A stretch of 64,000 nt of DNA from Bacillus benzoevorans (GTDB taxonomy: Bacteria; Bacillota; Bacilli; Bacillales; Cytobacillaceae): contig NZ_JACHGK010000003.1 of the NCBI RefSeq assembly GCF_014207535.1, forward strand, positions 124,001 to 188,000. The letters run 5' to 3'. A program made the translations under genes and the position numbers. The first letter of the stretch is position 1, and each line of letters opens with the position of its first letter. Under the pieces are notes generated by a model. That model saw only the letters and a program-made list of their open reading frames with translations. It had not been told where the DNA came from and did no database searches. This document shows, one piece after another, positions 9,047 to 17,209 of the stretch.

Positions 9047-9721
9047 TTACAATGGACCTGAGATACCTTGTTTACGAATCATCATGAAATGGGCTGCCAT
9101 TAAAGCGAATAAAGCCGCAGGCAGGAAGAACACATGGATCGCGAAGAAGCGTGAAATCGTTTGCGCACCAACAATATCAGAACTGCCGGCAAGTAAAATC
9201 TTCAGATATTCTCCGATAAACGGTACAGATTCAATAATGGTGATGGTTACTTTTGTCGCAAATAGCGCTTTCATATCCCATGGCAATAAATAACCTGTTA
9301 AACCAAGAGCAAGCATGATAAAGAAAATCAATACGCCGACGATCCAGTTTAACTCTCTAGGTTTCTTGTAGGCTCCTTGGAAGAATACACGCAGTGTATG
9401 TAAAAACATCATAACAATAACTAAACTTGCGCCCCAGTGGTGCATACCGCGGACGATTTGCCCGAAAGCGACTTCATTTTGTAAATAATAAACAGATTCC
9501 CATGCATTTTTGATATCTGGCACATAATACATGGTTAAGAACATTCCTGATAAAATTTGAATAACTGTAATAAAAAAGGTTAAACCACCAAAGCAATAGA
9601 CAAATGCCGAGAAATGATGAGCCGGGTTAACATGTTCAGGAACTTCGTGATCCGCTATATCCCGCCACAAAGGCGTAATGTCTAAGCGCTCATCAACCCA
9701 ATCGTACAGCTTATTTAACAT
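9047..9721 (-). CDS. qcrB: Menaquinol:cytochrome c reductase cytochrome b subunit QcrB
   Basis: Cytochrome b6-type subunit holding two b hemes, with four transmembrane helices in 224 residues. Histidine pairs are seen in HHWGASLVIVMMFLHTLRVF and near FAIHVFFLPAALFALMAAHF. Cys43 (FVYCFGG) is present; the equivalent residue carries an extra covalent heme in the B. subtilis and cyanobacterial proteins. AGGAGG precedes the ATG; it starts three bases after the qcrA stop codon. Confidence 0.97.
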   Translation of the reverse strand: MLNKLYDWVDERLDITPLWRDIADHEVPEHVNPAHHFSAFVYCFGGLTFFITVIQILSGMFLTMYYVPDIKNAWESVYYLQNEVAFGQIVRGMHHWGASLVIVMMFLHTLRVFFQGAYKKPRELNWIVGVLIFFIMLALGLTGYLLPWDMKALFATKVTITIIESVPFIGEYLKILLAGSSDIVGAQTISRFFAIHVFFLPAALFALMAAHFMMIRKQGISGPL

Positions 9722-9724
9722 TTT

Positions 9725-10234
9725 TTACGCCTCCTTCTTACGCGGTTCAGCTTTACCTAAATATAGTAAACCGTCTTTTTCTTTGATAGGATATACATCC
9801 AATGGTGCAGTCGGTGGAGTACCCGGAACATTCGTTCCATCTTTCTTATACAATCCTCCGTGACAAGGACAATAGAAATGCTCTGGATTGGCCTTATCCG
9901 AATTCCAGTCGACAGTACAGCCTAAATGCTTACAAGTTGGTGATAAAGCAACAATCTCACCGTTCGCATTTTTATAAACCCAAGCTGAATTTGTCATTTC
10001 TGACTCGTACCATGCATCTTTTTGTGTAAAAGAAAAGTCTACACGAGTCGGCACTTCTGTAATTTCAGCAACTTTTTGCGGTGTAGCAATGAAATCACCG
10101 CCTGCTTCCTTTTGCAGCACTGGATCAACGGCAAATCGAACCATTGGCATTAACATTCCTGCAGCCATGAAACCGCCTACACCTGTCAATGTATAATTTA
10201 GAAATTGACGTCTAGATACATGTTTTTTGCTCAT
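9725..10234 (-). CDS. qcrA: Rieske iron-sulfur subunit QcrA
   Basis: Rieske [2Fe-2S] protein of the menaquinol oxidase complex. Cluster ligands are Cys101 and His103 (CKHLGC) and Cys122 and His125 (CPCHG), with Cys106 and Cys124 placed for the usual disulfide. The N-terminus (SRRQFLNYTLTGVGGFMAAG) has a twin-arginine motif and a membrane anchor, consistent with Tat export in the folded state. Length 169. First gene of qcrABC, with its own promoter in the gap after ypiF. Confidence 0.97.
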   Translation of the reverse strand: MSKKHVSRRQFLNYTLTGVGGFMAAGMLMPMVRFAVDPVLQKEAGGDFIATPQKVAEITEVPTRVDFSFTQKDAWYESEMTNSAWVYKNANGEIVALSPTCKHLGCTVDWNSDKANPEHFYCPCHGGLYKKDGTNVPGTPPTAPLDVYPIKEKDGLLYLGKAEPRKKEA

Positions 10235-10304
10235 ACTTCTCCCCCCTTATCTCTAAGAATTGAACATAAAATACCCAAAAAATCCAAAATACTAGGACAT
10301 ACCA

Positions 10305-10333
10305 ATAATATCTCAATATTTTCTTTAGGTCAA
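10305..10333 (-). promoter_or_regulatory. Candidate sigma-A promoter of qcrABC
   Basis: Minus-strand -35 TTGACC (10328-10333), 17-base spacer, -10 TATTAT (10305-10310), five of six matches at each box. It gives a leader of about 60-70 bases before qcrA. Confidence 0.65.
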
Positions 10334-10367
10334 TAAAATCTGAAAATAATAGTGACATAAATCTCAC

Positions 10368-10838
10368 TTATTCGGCAGCTTTCCATTTTTGTACAAATAT
10401 TTCAACTAATTGTGCGACCTGATCTTCGAAAACTGTGTTACGGGTGCGTTCATCCATTTGCGCAAGCGGCAGAGACGGGAGCCAAATTAATGATCCTTGT
10501 ATAACATTTTCCACCTTTTTACAGTCGATATCTGAAGTTAAATAATAAACATATTTGAAGCCATTTTCAAAGAATTCTTTCTCCCATTTCAGCAGATTTG
10601 CGCCCACCACATCTTCATTTTCTCCAGCTGTTTTTGCATAAATGAAACCAGGGAGTAAAAGCAGGCGGCCCTTGAATTTTCTTTCTAATTGCAGGGATAA
10701 AAGCTGAACGAATTCAGACATTCCCGCACTTTGCTTCATTTTTTCAGCAAAAGAAACCGGGAACAGCGGGAGGACGATCGTATCGACATACTCACGGGCT
10801 TTCAAATACATGTCCATATCTTCTTGATTCCATTTCAT
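10368..10838 (-). CDS. ypiF: DUF2487 protein YpiF
   Basis: Conserved Bacillus cytoplasmic protein of unknown function, 156 residues from the chosen ATG at 10838 (MKWNQEDM), which has GGAGTG six bases upstream; the frame extends eight codons further without a good site. No membrane segment or catalytic motif is recognisable. It is placed between reoY/ypiB and qcrA as in B. subtilis, which is the main support for the name. Confidence 0.8.
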   Translation of the reverse strand: MKWNQEDMDMYLKAREYVDTIVLPLFPVSFAEKMKQSAGMSEFVQLLSLQLERKFKGRLLLLPGFIYAKTAGENEDVVGANLLKWEKEFFENGFKYVYYLTSDIDCKKVENVIQGSLIWLPSLPLAQMDERTRNTVFEDQVAQLVEIFVQKWKAAE

Positions 10839-10970
10839 TATGTTCACTCCATCACTTTTCACTTTTCTTTATTTTAACATGATGGGAAAGATAGGCAAGA
10901 ATAAGTGCAAAAAACCATTCCGCCTGTCCAATAGTGAAACAGATTATTTGCCGCTATTTGTATAAAAAAA

Positions 10971-10996
10971 CAAAAAGCCTGCTTTACGGCAGGCCT
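10971..10996 (-). terminator. Terminator of ypiA-ypiB
   Basis: Minus-strand stem GCCTGC/GCAGGC with a five-base loop, followed by a T-rich tract, 12 bases after the ypiB stop codon. Confidence 0.75.
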
Positions 10997-11007
10997 GTCT
11001 ATTCTTG

Positions 11008-11544
11008 TTATAATTGTTTAAGTAGATCCGTCAGCCTGATAAAGGTTTCTTCATCATGCCTGTCAAGAGCTTCATCTATTTGCTGAATGAGCTTTTCTCT
11101 CTGAAACTTATCAATACTTGAGGATAGAAACTGCTCGGCAATCTGCCGGTCCTTATCACTGATTTGCAGATTTTTCGGCATGTACGGATTTTCTTCTAAA
11201 ACGGCTGCAAACTGCGGAGCCTGGAAGGATGCATGGAAGTTTAATTGAATGTAAATATCTTCTTCACGGTTTAAGCGAATGTCATGAAACGATTTCTCCG
11301 CATCTGTTGTCATCACATTTGCTTTGTAAAAACGGAAGGGAACTTCATCTACACAATGTGTGGACATGACAATTCCGCGAGGGCAATACTGTGCTTGTTC
11401 AACAAAGTGCACCTTTTCCATTAACTTATCATGGCTCATTAAATAGTTTAAAATCCAGACACATTCACGTCTTTTTAATTGATAGTGATTGAGAAACCAA
11501 CGAATAAAATCTTTTTTCTCATTGACAGATACAGGGGCGTTCAT
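11008..11544 (-). CDS. ypiB: UPF0302 protein YpiB (ReoY homologue)
   Basis: Member of the UPF0302 family. The Listeria homologue ReoY helps ClpCP degrade MurA and so limits peptidoglycan synthesis; the same role here is inferred, not seen. The 178-residue protein has the conserved N-terminal block FIRWFLNHYQLKRRECVWILNYL shortened in many descriptions to its RRECVW core, and a charged helical C-terminus (RHDEETFIRLTDLLKQL). A GAGGG site precedes the ATG. Downstream of ypiA by about 40 bp and followed by a terminator, so the two form an operon. Confidence 0.85.
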   Translation of the reverse strand: MNAPVSVNEKKDFIRWFLNHYQLKRRECVWILNYLMSHDKLMEKVHFVEQAQYCPRGIVMSTHCVDEVPFRFYKANVMTTDAEKSFHDIRLNREEDIYIQLNFHASFQAPQFAAVLEENPYMPKNLQISDKDRQIAEQFLSSSIDKFQREKLIQQIDEALDRHDEETFIRLTDLLKQL

Positions 11545-11584
11545 ATTGTATTCCCTCCTCTGCTTTCAACTAATTTTAGTGAGA

Positions 11585-12850
11585 TTAGTAACCGTCATCC
11601 AACAATCTTTGCCTGATATCCAGAAATTCTTCATTGCTAGGGTCTTGTTCTAACAACTTATTAAACACTTCGACAGCGCCTTCCCTTTTTCCTTCCTCCA
11701 TTAAAAAATATCCATAATCCACTAAAAAGTCTGTTGTGTCTTTGTAGTAAGTATATGCACTCTCGTATCGGTTTAATGCCTGTGAATATTCTTCAAGTTT
11801 TTGATAGCTGATAGCGGCATCCCACTTAAACTGCGGCTCTGTTTCACCGGCTCCCTCCATCATGTTCACAACCTCGAGAACATCCTCATATCGTTCCTGG
11901 TGCAGAAGGAGTTTATTAAGCGTTAATGCCGCCTCGGTCATTTCAGGATCAATAGCGAGCGCTTCCCGGAAAAGTGTTTCGGCCTCCTGCTCATTACCTG
12001 TTTTCAGAGCAAGCTTCCCGCCGTAGACATATAAATCTTTATTAAATTCATCATACTTTAAGCCTTCTTTTATCACTTCGAATCCTTTTTCAGATTCCTC
12101 CTCTCGCTCGTAAGCACGTGCTAAATAGACATACATCGAGGTATAATCCGGGTCTAGTTCTTTTAATTCGAGAAACTTTTCAATCGCCTTTCGATTATAC
12201 CCTGCTTGCAGTGCAGTAAATCCATAATGAAAAAGAGTATTGATCTCCAATTTCTTTTCTAAGGCCTTTTCATAAAAACTCAAAGCCTCTTCAAACGCTC
12301 CACCGCCACTTAAGCAATCTGCCATGCGCAGATTCACATTGACACCGGCTATTTCATCTTCTTTCTTCAGCACCTTTTCGTAGCAGTCAATGGCCTGGAT
12401 AAATTTCCCTTCCTCGGCGTACAACTCACCCAAGGCGAAATCAATCACTACTTCATCTGGCAATAAGGACTTGGCCTGCAGTAACTTTTTCTCACTGACT
12501 TCATAGAGTCCTTCCATTTGATAGAGATCAGCTAAAAGCAGCATGGACTCAGCGAAAGCGGGATCGTCCTCATGGATTTTCTCAAGCTCCAAAATGGCCT
12601 GTTCTTCCTCGCCAAGCTCCATCAATACTTCCGCTAGGAGAACAATGAGCTCCCCTTCATTCGGAAAGATTGCCAAGAGACATTGATAGAGTTTTCTAGC
12701 TTCCTCAAGAAAACCGAAGTTGAATAACGCTTCTGCAAGGAAATATCGTTCATCATTTGAACCTTGGAGCAGAATCTGCTCATAAGCTTTTAGTGCCTGT
12801 TCATGGCGACCGGTTTCCAATAGTGTCACGATAGTATTTATTGTTTCCAT
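11585..12850 (-). CDS. ypiA: TPR-repeat protein YpiA
   Basis: Protein of 421 residues made almost wholly of tetratricopeptide repeats (about eleven, recognisable by recurring A/G-x(7)-G/A-A patterns such as DYGYFLMEEGKREGAVEVF). It is acidic and cytoplasmic, and expected to act as a protein-protein interaction scaffold. No enzymatic domain is visible. Gene order (aroA-ypiA-ypiB-ypiF-qcrA) matches B. subtilis. It has its own candidate promoter just after the aroA terminator. Confidence 0.88.
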   Translation of the reverse strand: METINTIVTLLETGRHEQALKAYEQILLQGSNDERYFLAEALFNFGFLEEARKLYQCLLAIFPNEGELIVLLAEVLMELGEEEQAILELEKIHEDDPAFAESMLLLADLYQMEGLYEVSEKKLLQAKSLLPDEVVIDFALGELYAEEGKFIQAIDCYEKVLKKEDEIAGVNVNLRMADCLSGGGAFEEALSFYEKALEKKLEINTLFHYGFTALQAGYNRKAIEKFLELKELDPDYTSMYVYLARAYEREEESEKGFEVIKEGLKYDEFNKDLYVYGGKLALKTGNEQEAETLFREALAIDPEMTEAALTLNKLLLHQERYEDVLEVVNMMEGAGETEPQFKWDAAISYQKLEEYSQALNRYESAYTYYKDTTDFLVDYGYFLMEEGKREGAVEVFNKLLEQDPSNEEFLDIRQRLLDDGY

Positions 12851-12941
12851 TTTTTTATCCCTTTCTCATACTAAAAATTCTACAAAATGGATGACCCTTT
12901 ACTTTAGGTTCCATTGAAAAAAACAATGATAGAAAATATAA

Positions 12942-12950
12942 ATTATACCA
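12942..12950 (-). promoter_or_regulatory. Candidate extended -10 promoter of ypiA
   Basis: Minus strand carries TGGTATAAT, a perfect TATAAT with the TGn extension; the -35 region is T-rich and poor. It lies about 90 bases upstream of ypiA. Confidence 0.5.
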
Positions 12951-12966
12951 TATCAGGTAAAAAATA

Positions 12967-12995
12967 AAAAACTGCAAGGTTTTTGCAGTTTTTTA
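12967..12995 (-). terminator. Terminator of the aro supraoperon
   Basis: Stem ACTGCAA/TTGCAGT with a five-base loop and flanking A and T runs, directly after the aroA stop codon. Confidence 0.8.
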
Positions 12996-13003
12996 AACAG
13001 ATA

Positions 13004-14290
13004 TTATAGTAAGCTTGCTAAATGATCAAAAAATTGCGGATAGGACACAGAAATAGCATCCTTCCCTTCAAGCGCGACCTCTTCTTTGCAGATTAATGCC
13101 GCAACAGCCAGCATCATTCCGATGCGGTGATCGCCATGGCTTGATACGGTTCCGCCAGAGAGTGCCTGTTTTCCATGAATAATCATTCCGTCTTCTGTTG
13201 CTTCTATGGCAGCCCCTAGTTTCGCTAATTCATTTACGACGGTATCAATTCGATTTGTTTCTTTTACCTTTAGTTCTGCTGCATCCTTGATAATCGTTGT
13301 TCCTTCTGCCTGAGTAGCGAGCAGGGCGATAATCGGAATTTCGTCGATCAAGCGCGGGATAACATCGCCGCCAATGACAGTTCCTTTTAATGCCGATGCT
13401 TTGATCGTCATGTCACCGATCGGTTCAGTCAGTGAGTCTTCCTGCATGGTAATGGTTATATCCGCACCCATTTCCTGCATCACATCAATAATGCCCGTTC
13501 TCGTCGGATTTAAGCCGACATTTTTTAATCGGATTATACTGTTTGGTACAATCGCACCTGCAACTAGGAAAAACGCTGCAGAGGAAATATCACCGGGAAC
13601 ATGAACATCTGTACCTCTTAAAGGCTGTCCGCCGCGGACAGAAACTGCGAGACCGTCTTCCTCCACAATACCGCCGAACTGACGAATCATCCTCTCAGTA
13701 TGATCTCTGGACTTTTCCGGTTCTATGACAGTTGTAGTCCCTTCAGCTTGAAGCCCGGCTAGTAAAATGGATGATTTCACTTGGGCACTGGCAACTGGCG
13801 CTTTATATGTAATCCCGTGGATTCCACCGCCGCGAATGGAAAGCGGCGTGTATTCACCATTCTGTCTTCCTTCAATTTTGGCGCCCATTTGTGAAAGAGG
13901 GATCGTTACCCTTGTCATTGGCCTTTTCCCAATGGAAGAATCTCCAATTAAAGTCGTGTGAAAATCACGACCGGCCAAAATCCCCATCATCAGGCGGATA
14001 GTCGTACCTGAATTGCCGACATTCAATACTTCACAAGGCTCTTGAAGACCGTCCCAGCCATTCCCGTAAATAACCATCTTCTCTTCATTCTGTTCGATTT
14101 TAACACCCAGCTGTTTGAAGCAGGCTACCGTACTTAAACAATCCTCGCCCATTAAAAAGCCAGTCACCGTTGTTTTGCCTTGTGCAACAGCACCAAACAT
14201 GACCGAGCGGTGAGAAATCGATTTATCGCCGGGAACAGTAATATCTCCTTGTAAACCATTCACATTTGTTTGTAACGGATAAGTTTTCAA
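13004..14290 (-). CDS. aroA: 5-enolpyruvylshikimate-3-phosphate synthase
   Basis: Transfers enolpyruvate from PEP to shikimate-3-phosphate (gene called aroE in B. subtilis). Signatures: GDKSISHR near residue 21, the substrate loop NVGNSGTTIRLMMG near 90, RPMTRV near 121, and the C-terminal ELKVKETNRI and SHGDHRIGMM. I set the start at the TTG at 14290 (428 residues), because an AGGAGG site ends seven bases upstream; the upstream ATG at 14305 would include that site inside the gene. Last gene of the supraoperon, 18 bp or so after tyrA. Confidence 0.95.
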   Translation of the reverse strand: MKTYPLQTNVNGLQGDITVPGDKSISHRSVMFGAVAQGKTTVTGFLMGEDCLSTVACFKQLGVKIEQNEEKMVIYGNGWDGLQEPCEVLNVGNSGTTIRLMMGILAGRDFHTTLIGDSSIGKRPMTRVTIPLSQMGAKIEGRQNGEYTPLSIRGGGIHGITYKAPVASAQVKSSILLAGLQAEGTTTVIEPEKSRDHTERMIRQFGGIVEEDGLAVSVRGGQPLRGTDVHVPGDISSAAFFLVAGAIVPNSIIRLKNVGLNPTRTGIIDVMQEMGADITITMQEDSLTEPIGDMTIKASALKGTVIGGDVIPRLIDEIPIIALLATQAEGTTIIKDAAELKVKETNRIDTVVNELAKLGAAIEATEDGMIIHGKQALSGGTVSSHGDHRIGMMLAVAALICKEEVALEGKDAISVSYPQFFDHLASLL

Positions 14291-14323
14291 TCTGCTCCTC
14301 CTCATTCTAGCCCTGACTAGTTG

Positions 14324-15430
14324 TCACGGACCTGTCGAAGTTTCAAAGTTTGTATAATGGTCTAGACATTTAATGGCGCGATTGCGATCTGCCTCTGTTT
14401 GAAAGCTGATGACAAGCACTCCGATAATATCTTCTCTTGTCTCCCGTATTTGGATATTGGTGATGCTGATTTCTTCCTTAGCCAAATATCCGGTAACTTC
14501 TGAAATAACCCCTGGATAGTCCGGCACTTCGACAAACAAGTCGTAAAAGGAAGGGATGGCACCTTTTTCCTTTTGCGGAAGCTCATCACGAAATTGCTTA
14601 GCATCGGAAAAAAAGTGATAGATTTTCTCACTATCCTCGTCCTTTATCATGGAAGCTACTTCAGCCATCTCCTGCTGCCATTCATTTAATAATTGCAGCA
14701 GGACTGCTTTATTATGTAACAGAATATCTCTCCACATGGCCGGACTGCTGGAAGCAATTCTCGTGATGTCACGAAACCCGCCCGCTGCAAGTCTCGTCAC
14801 CAGTTCCTGCTCATGGCTTGTTTTTTCCGCTTGATGAACAAGTGAGGCGGCAATGACATGAGGAAAATGACTGATGACCCCTGTTAAATAATCGTGTTCC
14901 TCCGGAGAAATCGTAATAAACTTGGCCTTTGTCCCCTTCAGCCATTCTTTTAACAGGTTCACTTTTTCCTCCGCAACCCCTGCAGGAGGGGTCAGGAGAT
15001 AAAAAGCATTTTCAAAGAGCAATTCCCTGGCAGCAGCCACACCGCTTTTATGGGAGCCTGCCATCGGATGCCCTCCAATAAATGCCACACCTTTACGAAT
15101 CAGCGTTTGAGCCTTGCTGACAATCGCAGCCTTCGTACTTCCGGTATCAGAAATAATCACATTTTCCTTCAACGGAATATTTGCCAGCAGCGCCAATATT
15201 CTTTCAGTTTCCTGTACAGGTGTGGCAATCAGAATTAAATCCGCATCCTTGGCACTATCTTCAATACTATCTGCCACTTCATCAACAACGCCAAGCATCT
15301 TCGCCAGTTTCCCCTGCTCCTCGTAAACATCGAAGCCGATTACTTTACAGTCACGATGCTGCCCTTTCACACATAATGCGAGCGAACCGCCAATCAGACC
15401 CAATCCAATGACAAAAACACGGCCTTTCAA
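14324..15430 (-). CDS. tyrA: Prephenate dehydrogenase TyrA
   Basis: NAD-dependent oxidative decarboxylation of prephenate to 4-hydroxyphenylpyruvate in tyrosine synthesis. Rossmann motif GLGLIGGSLA at residues 9-18, active-site HPMAGSHKSG near 140, and a C-terminal ACT domain (about 297-365, VEVPDYPGVISEVTGYLAKE) expected to bind tyrosine for feedback control. It starts with TTG preceded by GGCGGTGAT. Length 368 agrees with Bacillus homologues. Between hisC and aroA in the supraoperon. Confidence 0.95.
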   Translation of the reverse strand: MKGRVFVIGLGLIGGSLALCVKGQHRDCKVIGFDVYEEQGKLAKMLGVVDEVADSIEDSAKDADLILIATPVQETERILALLANIPLKENVIISDTGSTKAAIVSKAQTLIRKGVAFIGGHPMAGSHKSGVAAARELLFENAFYLLTPPAGVAEEKVNLLKEWLKGTKAKFITISPEEHDYLTGVISHFPHVIAASLVHQAEKTSHEQELVTRLAAGGFRDITRIASSSPAMWRDILLHNKAVLLQLLNEWQQEMAEVASMIKDEDSEKIYHFFSDAKQFRDELPQKEKGAIPSFYDLFVEVPDYPGVISEVTGYLAKEEISITNIQIRETREDIIGVLVISFQTEADRNRAIKCLDHYTNFETSTGP

Positions 15431-15501
15431 ATCGGATCACCGCCTAAAATTTTCTTAATTTAACCCTTTTTGTTCCAATATTTATCATGAGTATGACTGA
15501 T

Positions 15502-16602
15502 TTATTTTGATAGCAATTTTTTCTCTTGTAAATACTGCTCCATGATCTCGATTAATTCACTGTTTTCTTCCTTCGAGCCAACTGTTACCCGTACAGATGT
15601 TGGGAAGCCTAATGCATTTCCGGAACGGACAATATAGCCTCTTTCAATCAAATATTGAAATACTTCATCTCCGCTCGTTCCGAAATCAATTAAAATGAAA
15701 TTGGCCTGGGACGGGAAGAAGTTCAATTGGTTCGAAGTACAGAAAGCCTCAAATTGCGCCATACCTTTACGATTTTTTTCGCGGCAGTCTTTTACATAGT
15801 CCTGATCGTGAAGCGCTGCTACAGCTGCAATTTGCGCTAATGTACTGACATTAAATGGTTCTCTGACAGGCTCGAGGGCATGAATCGTGTCAGCCTGAGC
15901 AATACCGTACCCTACGCGCAGCGCTGCAATACCGTATATTTTTGAAAATGTTCTTAAAACAATTAAGTTCTTGTATTTCTTTAACAATTCCAGAGAATGA
16001 TGATAATCATCCGCTACAACATAATCATGATATGCTTCGTCAATGACGACTAGGACATCCTCAGGTACCTTATCAATAAAAGCAGTTAATTTATCGTTCG
16101 GAATATGATTTCCTGTAGGATTATTTGGACTGCAAACCCAGACAACTGCTGTGTTTGCATCAATTGCCGCGATCATCGAATCTAAATCATGCTGCCCGTC
16201 TTCAAGCAGCGGAATTTCCCTTGCTTCCGCCCCTTCAATAACAGCATTATGCTTGTATTGAGAGAATGAAGGTGAAGCCATGACCGTATTACGTCCAGGA
16301 AATAATAAAGAACGAGAGATAATTTGTATTAAATTATCTGCACCATTTCCAAAAATTAATTGATTTTCTTCTACCTGCAAAAATTGCGCCAATTCACTTC
16401 TAATAACCGTTGCATAGCCGTCCGGATAGCGTTCGAATCCATTTTTGCTTAGGGCTTCCCTCACACTTGGTGAACAGCCAAATGGGTTTTCATTGGAAGC
16501 AAGTTTCACGATTTTCTCAAGTCCGTATTCTCTTTTCACCGCATCCATATGTTTCCCCGGTTTATAAGGAGGAAGATCTAAAATTTGTTCTTTCCATTTC
16601 AT
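15502..16602 (-). CDS. hisC: Histidinol-phosphate aminotransferase (also aromatic)
   Basis: PLP-dependent class I/II aminotransferase. In Bacillus the single HisC serves both histidine synthesis and the last transamination step for tyrosine and phenylalanine, which explains its place among aro genes. Features: ASNENPFG near residue 36, CSPNNPTGN near 157, and the PLP-lysine motif TFSKIYGIAALRVGYG near 215-230. Length 366 is normal. AGAGGTG precedes the ATG. Only about 31 bp separate it from aroH; in B. subtilis six trp genes occupy this junction. Confidence 0.95.
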   Translation of the reverse strand: MKWKEQILDLPPYKPGKHMDAVKREYGLEKIVKLASNENPFGCSPSVREALSKNGFERYPDGYATVIRSELAQFLQVEENQLIFGNGADNLIQIISRSLLFPGRNTVMASPSFSQYKHNAVIEGAEAREIPLLEDGQHDLDSMIAAIDANTAVVWVCSPNNPTGNHIPNDKLTAFIDKVPEDVLVVIDEAYHDYVVADDYHHSLELLKKYKNLIVLRTFSKIYGIAALRVGYGIAQADTIHALEPVREPFNVSTLAQIAAVAALHDQDYVKDCREKNRKGMAQFEAFCTSNQLNFFPSQANFILIDFGTSGDEVFQYLIERGYIVRSGNALGFPTSVRVTVGSKEENSELIEIMEQYLQEKKLLSK

Positions 16603-16633
16603 CGTTGAAACACCTCTTATACTAAAAATTGAT

Positions 16634-16999
16634 TTAGCTTTGTAAGTCTGGCCTTAACACTTGAGCCCCTTCTAAATAAACGTGCTTGATTTCCCTCTGG
16701 TCTTTGTCCGTGTTGATATGCATCATGACGCGGATGCATTTTTCCAATGCACCCTTCACATCGATTTCTTTCATGCACATAACCGGTACATACTCCCAGC
16801 CTTCCATTGTCCGCATCGCTCTCGCAGGGAAGGCCTCCGTTGTGATGTCATCTGTCACAGAGATAAACACAGACGCGACTTGTTCCGGCTCGATCCCGTT
16901 TTCTGATATTAGTTGTGTAAATAATCTATCTGTTGCTTGCAGAACACCTTGTTCTGTATTCTCTTGGATTGTAATGGCTCCTCGTACACCGCGAAACAC
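16634..16999 (-). CDS. aroH: Chorismate mutase AroH (monofunctional)
   Basis: AroH-class trimeric chorismate mutase turning chorismate into prephenate. The 121-residue form begins at GTG 16999 with GGGAGGGG upstream; the frame extends seven codons further but through that site. Active-site pattern of the B. subtilis enzyme is visible: Arg in FRGVRGA, Glu in MCMKEIDV, Arg in KCIRVMM and Tyr in KHVYLE. The Shine-Dalgarno abuts the end of a 190-bp repeat that fills the gap to aroB. Confidence 0.95.
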   Translation of the reverse strand: MFRGVRGAITIQENTEQGVLQATDRLFTQLISENGIEPEQVASVFISVTDDITTEAFPARAMRTMEGWEYVPVMCMKEIDVKGALEKCIRVMMHINTDKDQREIKHVYLEGAQVLRPDLQS

Positions 17000-17012
17000 A
17001 GAATCCCCTCCC

Positions 17013-17206
17013 TTAATCAAATTCGCCCCGACGAATTTGCGCCCGATTTTTTTCGAGCCCGCTCGAAAAATCCCCTTTGAAAAATCGAGGCATCCGCCCG
17101 AGGCTTAACTCCATTCAGCCAGGGTTTAAGCCCCCACTGAATTGGAAAACTTATTTGCATTCGTACCCACTTACAGAAGTGGAGGACTTCTGCTGAATGA
17201 AGTTAA
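17013..17206. repeat. 190-bp structured dispersed repeat, copy 1 (aroB-aroH junction)
   Basis: The segment matches another at 27221-27412 in the same orientation over its whole length, with gaps and substitutions. Identical blocks include TTAATCAAATTCGCC at the left edge, GAAAAATCGAGGCATCC near the centre and CTGCTGAAT close to the right edge. It contains several inverted repeats: TTTTTCGAG/CTCGAAAAA with a four-base loop, TAACTCCATTCAGC against GCTGAATGAAGTTA near the end, and CCACTT-N4-AAGTGG. No reading frame is evident. It fills the space between two co-transcribed genes, so it would be part of the aro mRNA. Family unknown to me; it looks like a miniature mobile or structured RNA element. 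Confidence 0.85.
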
Positions 17207-17209
17207 AAC

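Noticed and set aside
16600..16640. TRAP-binding triplet array between aroH and hisC
   Set aside because: Only isolated TAG/GAG triplets are present, without regular spacing.
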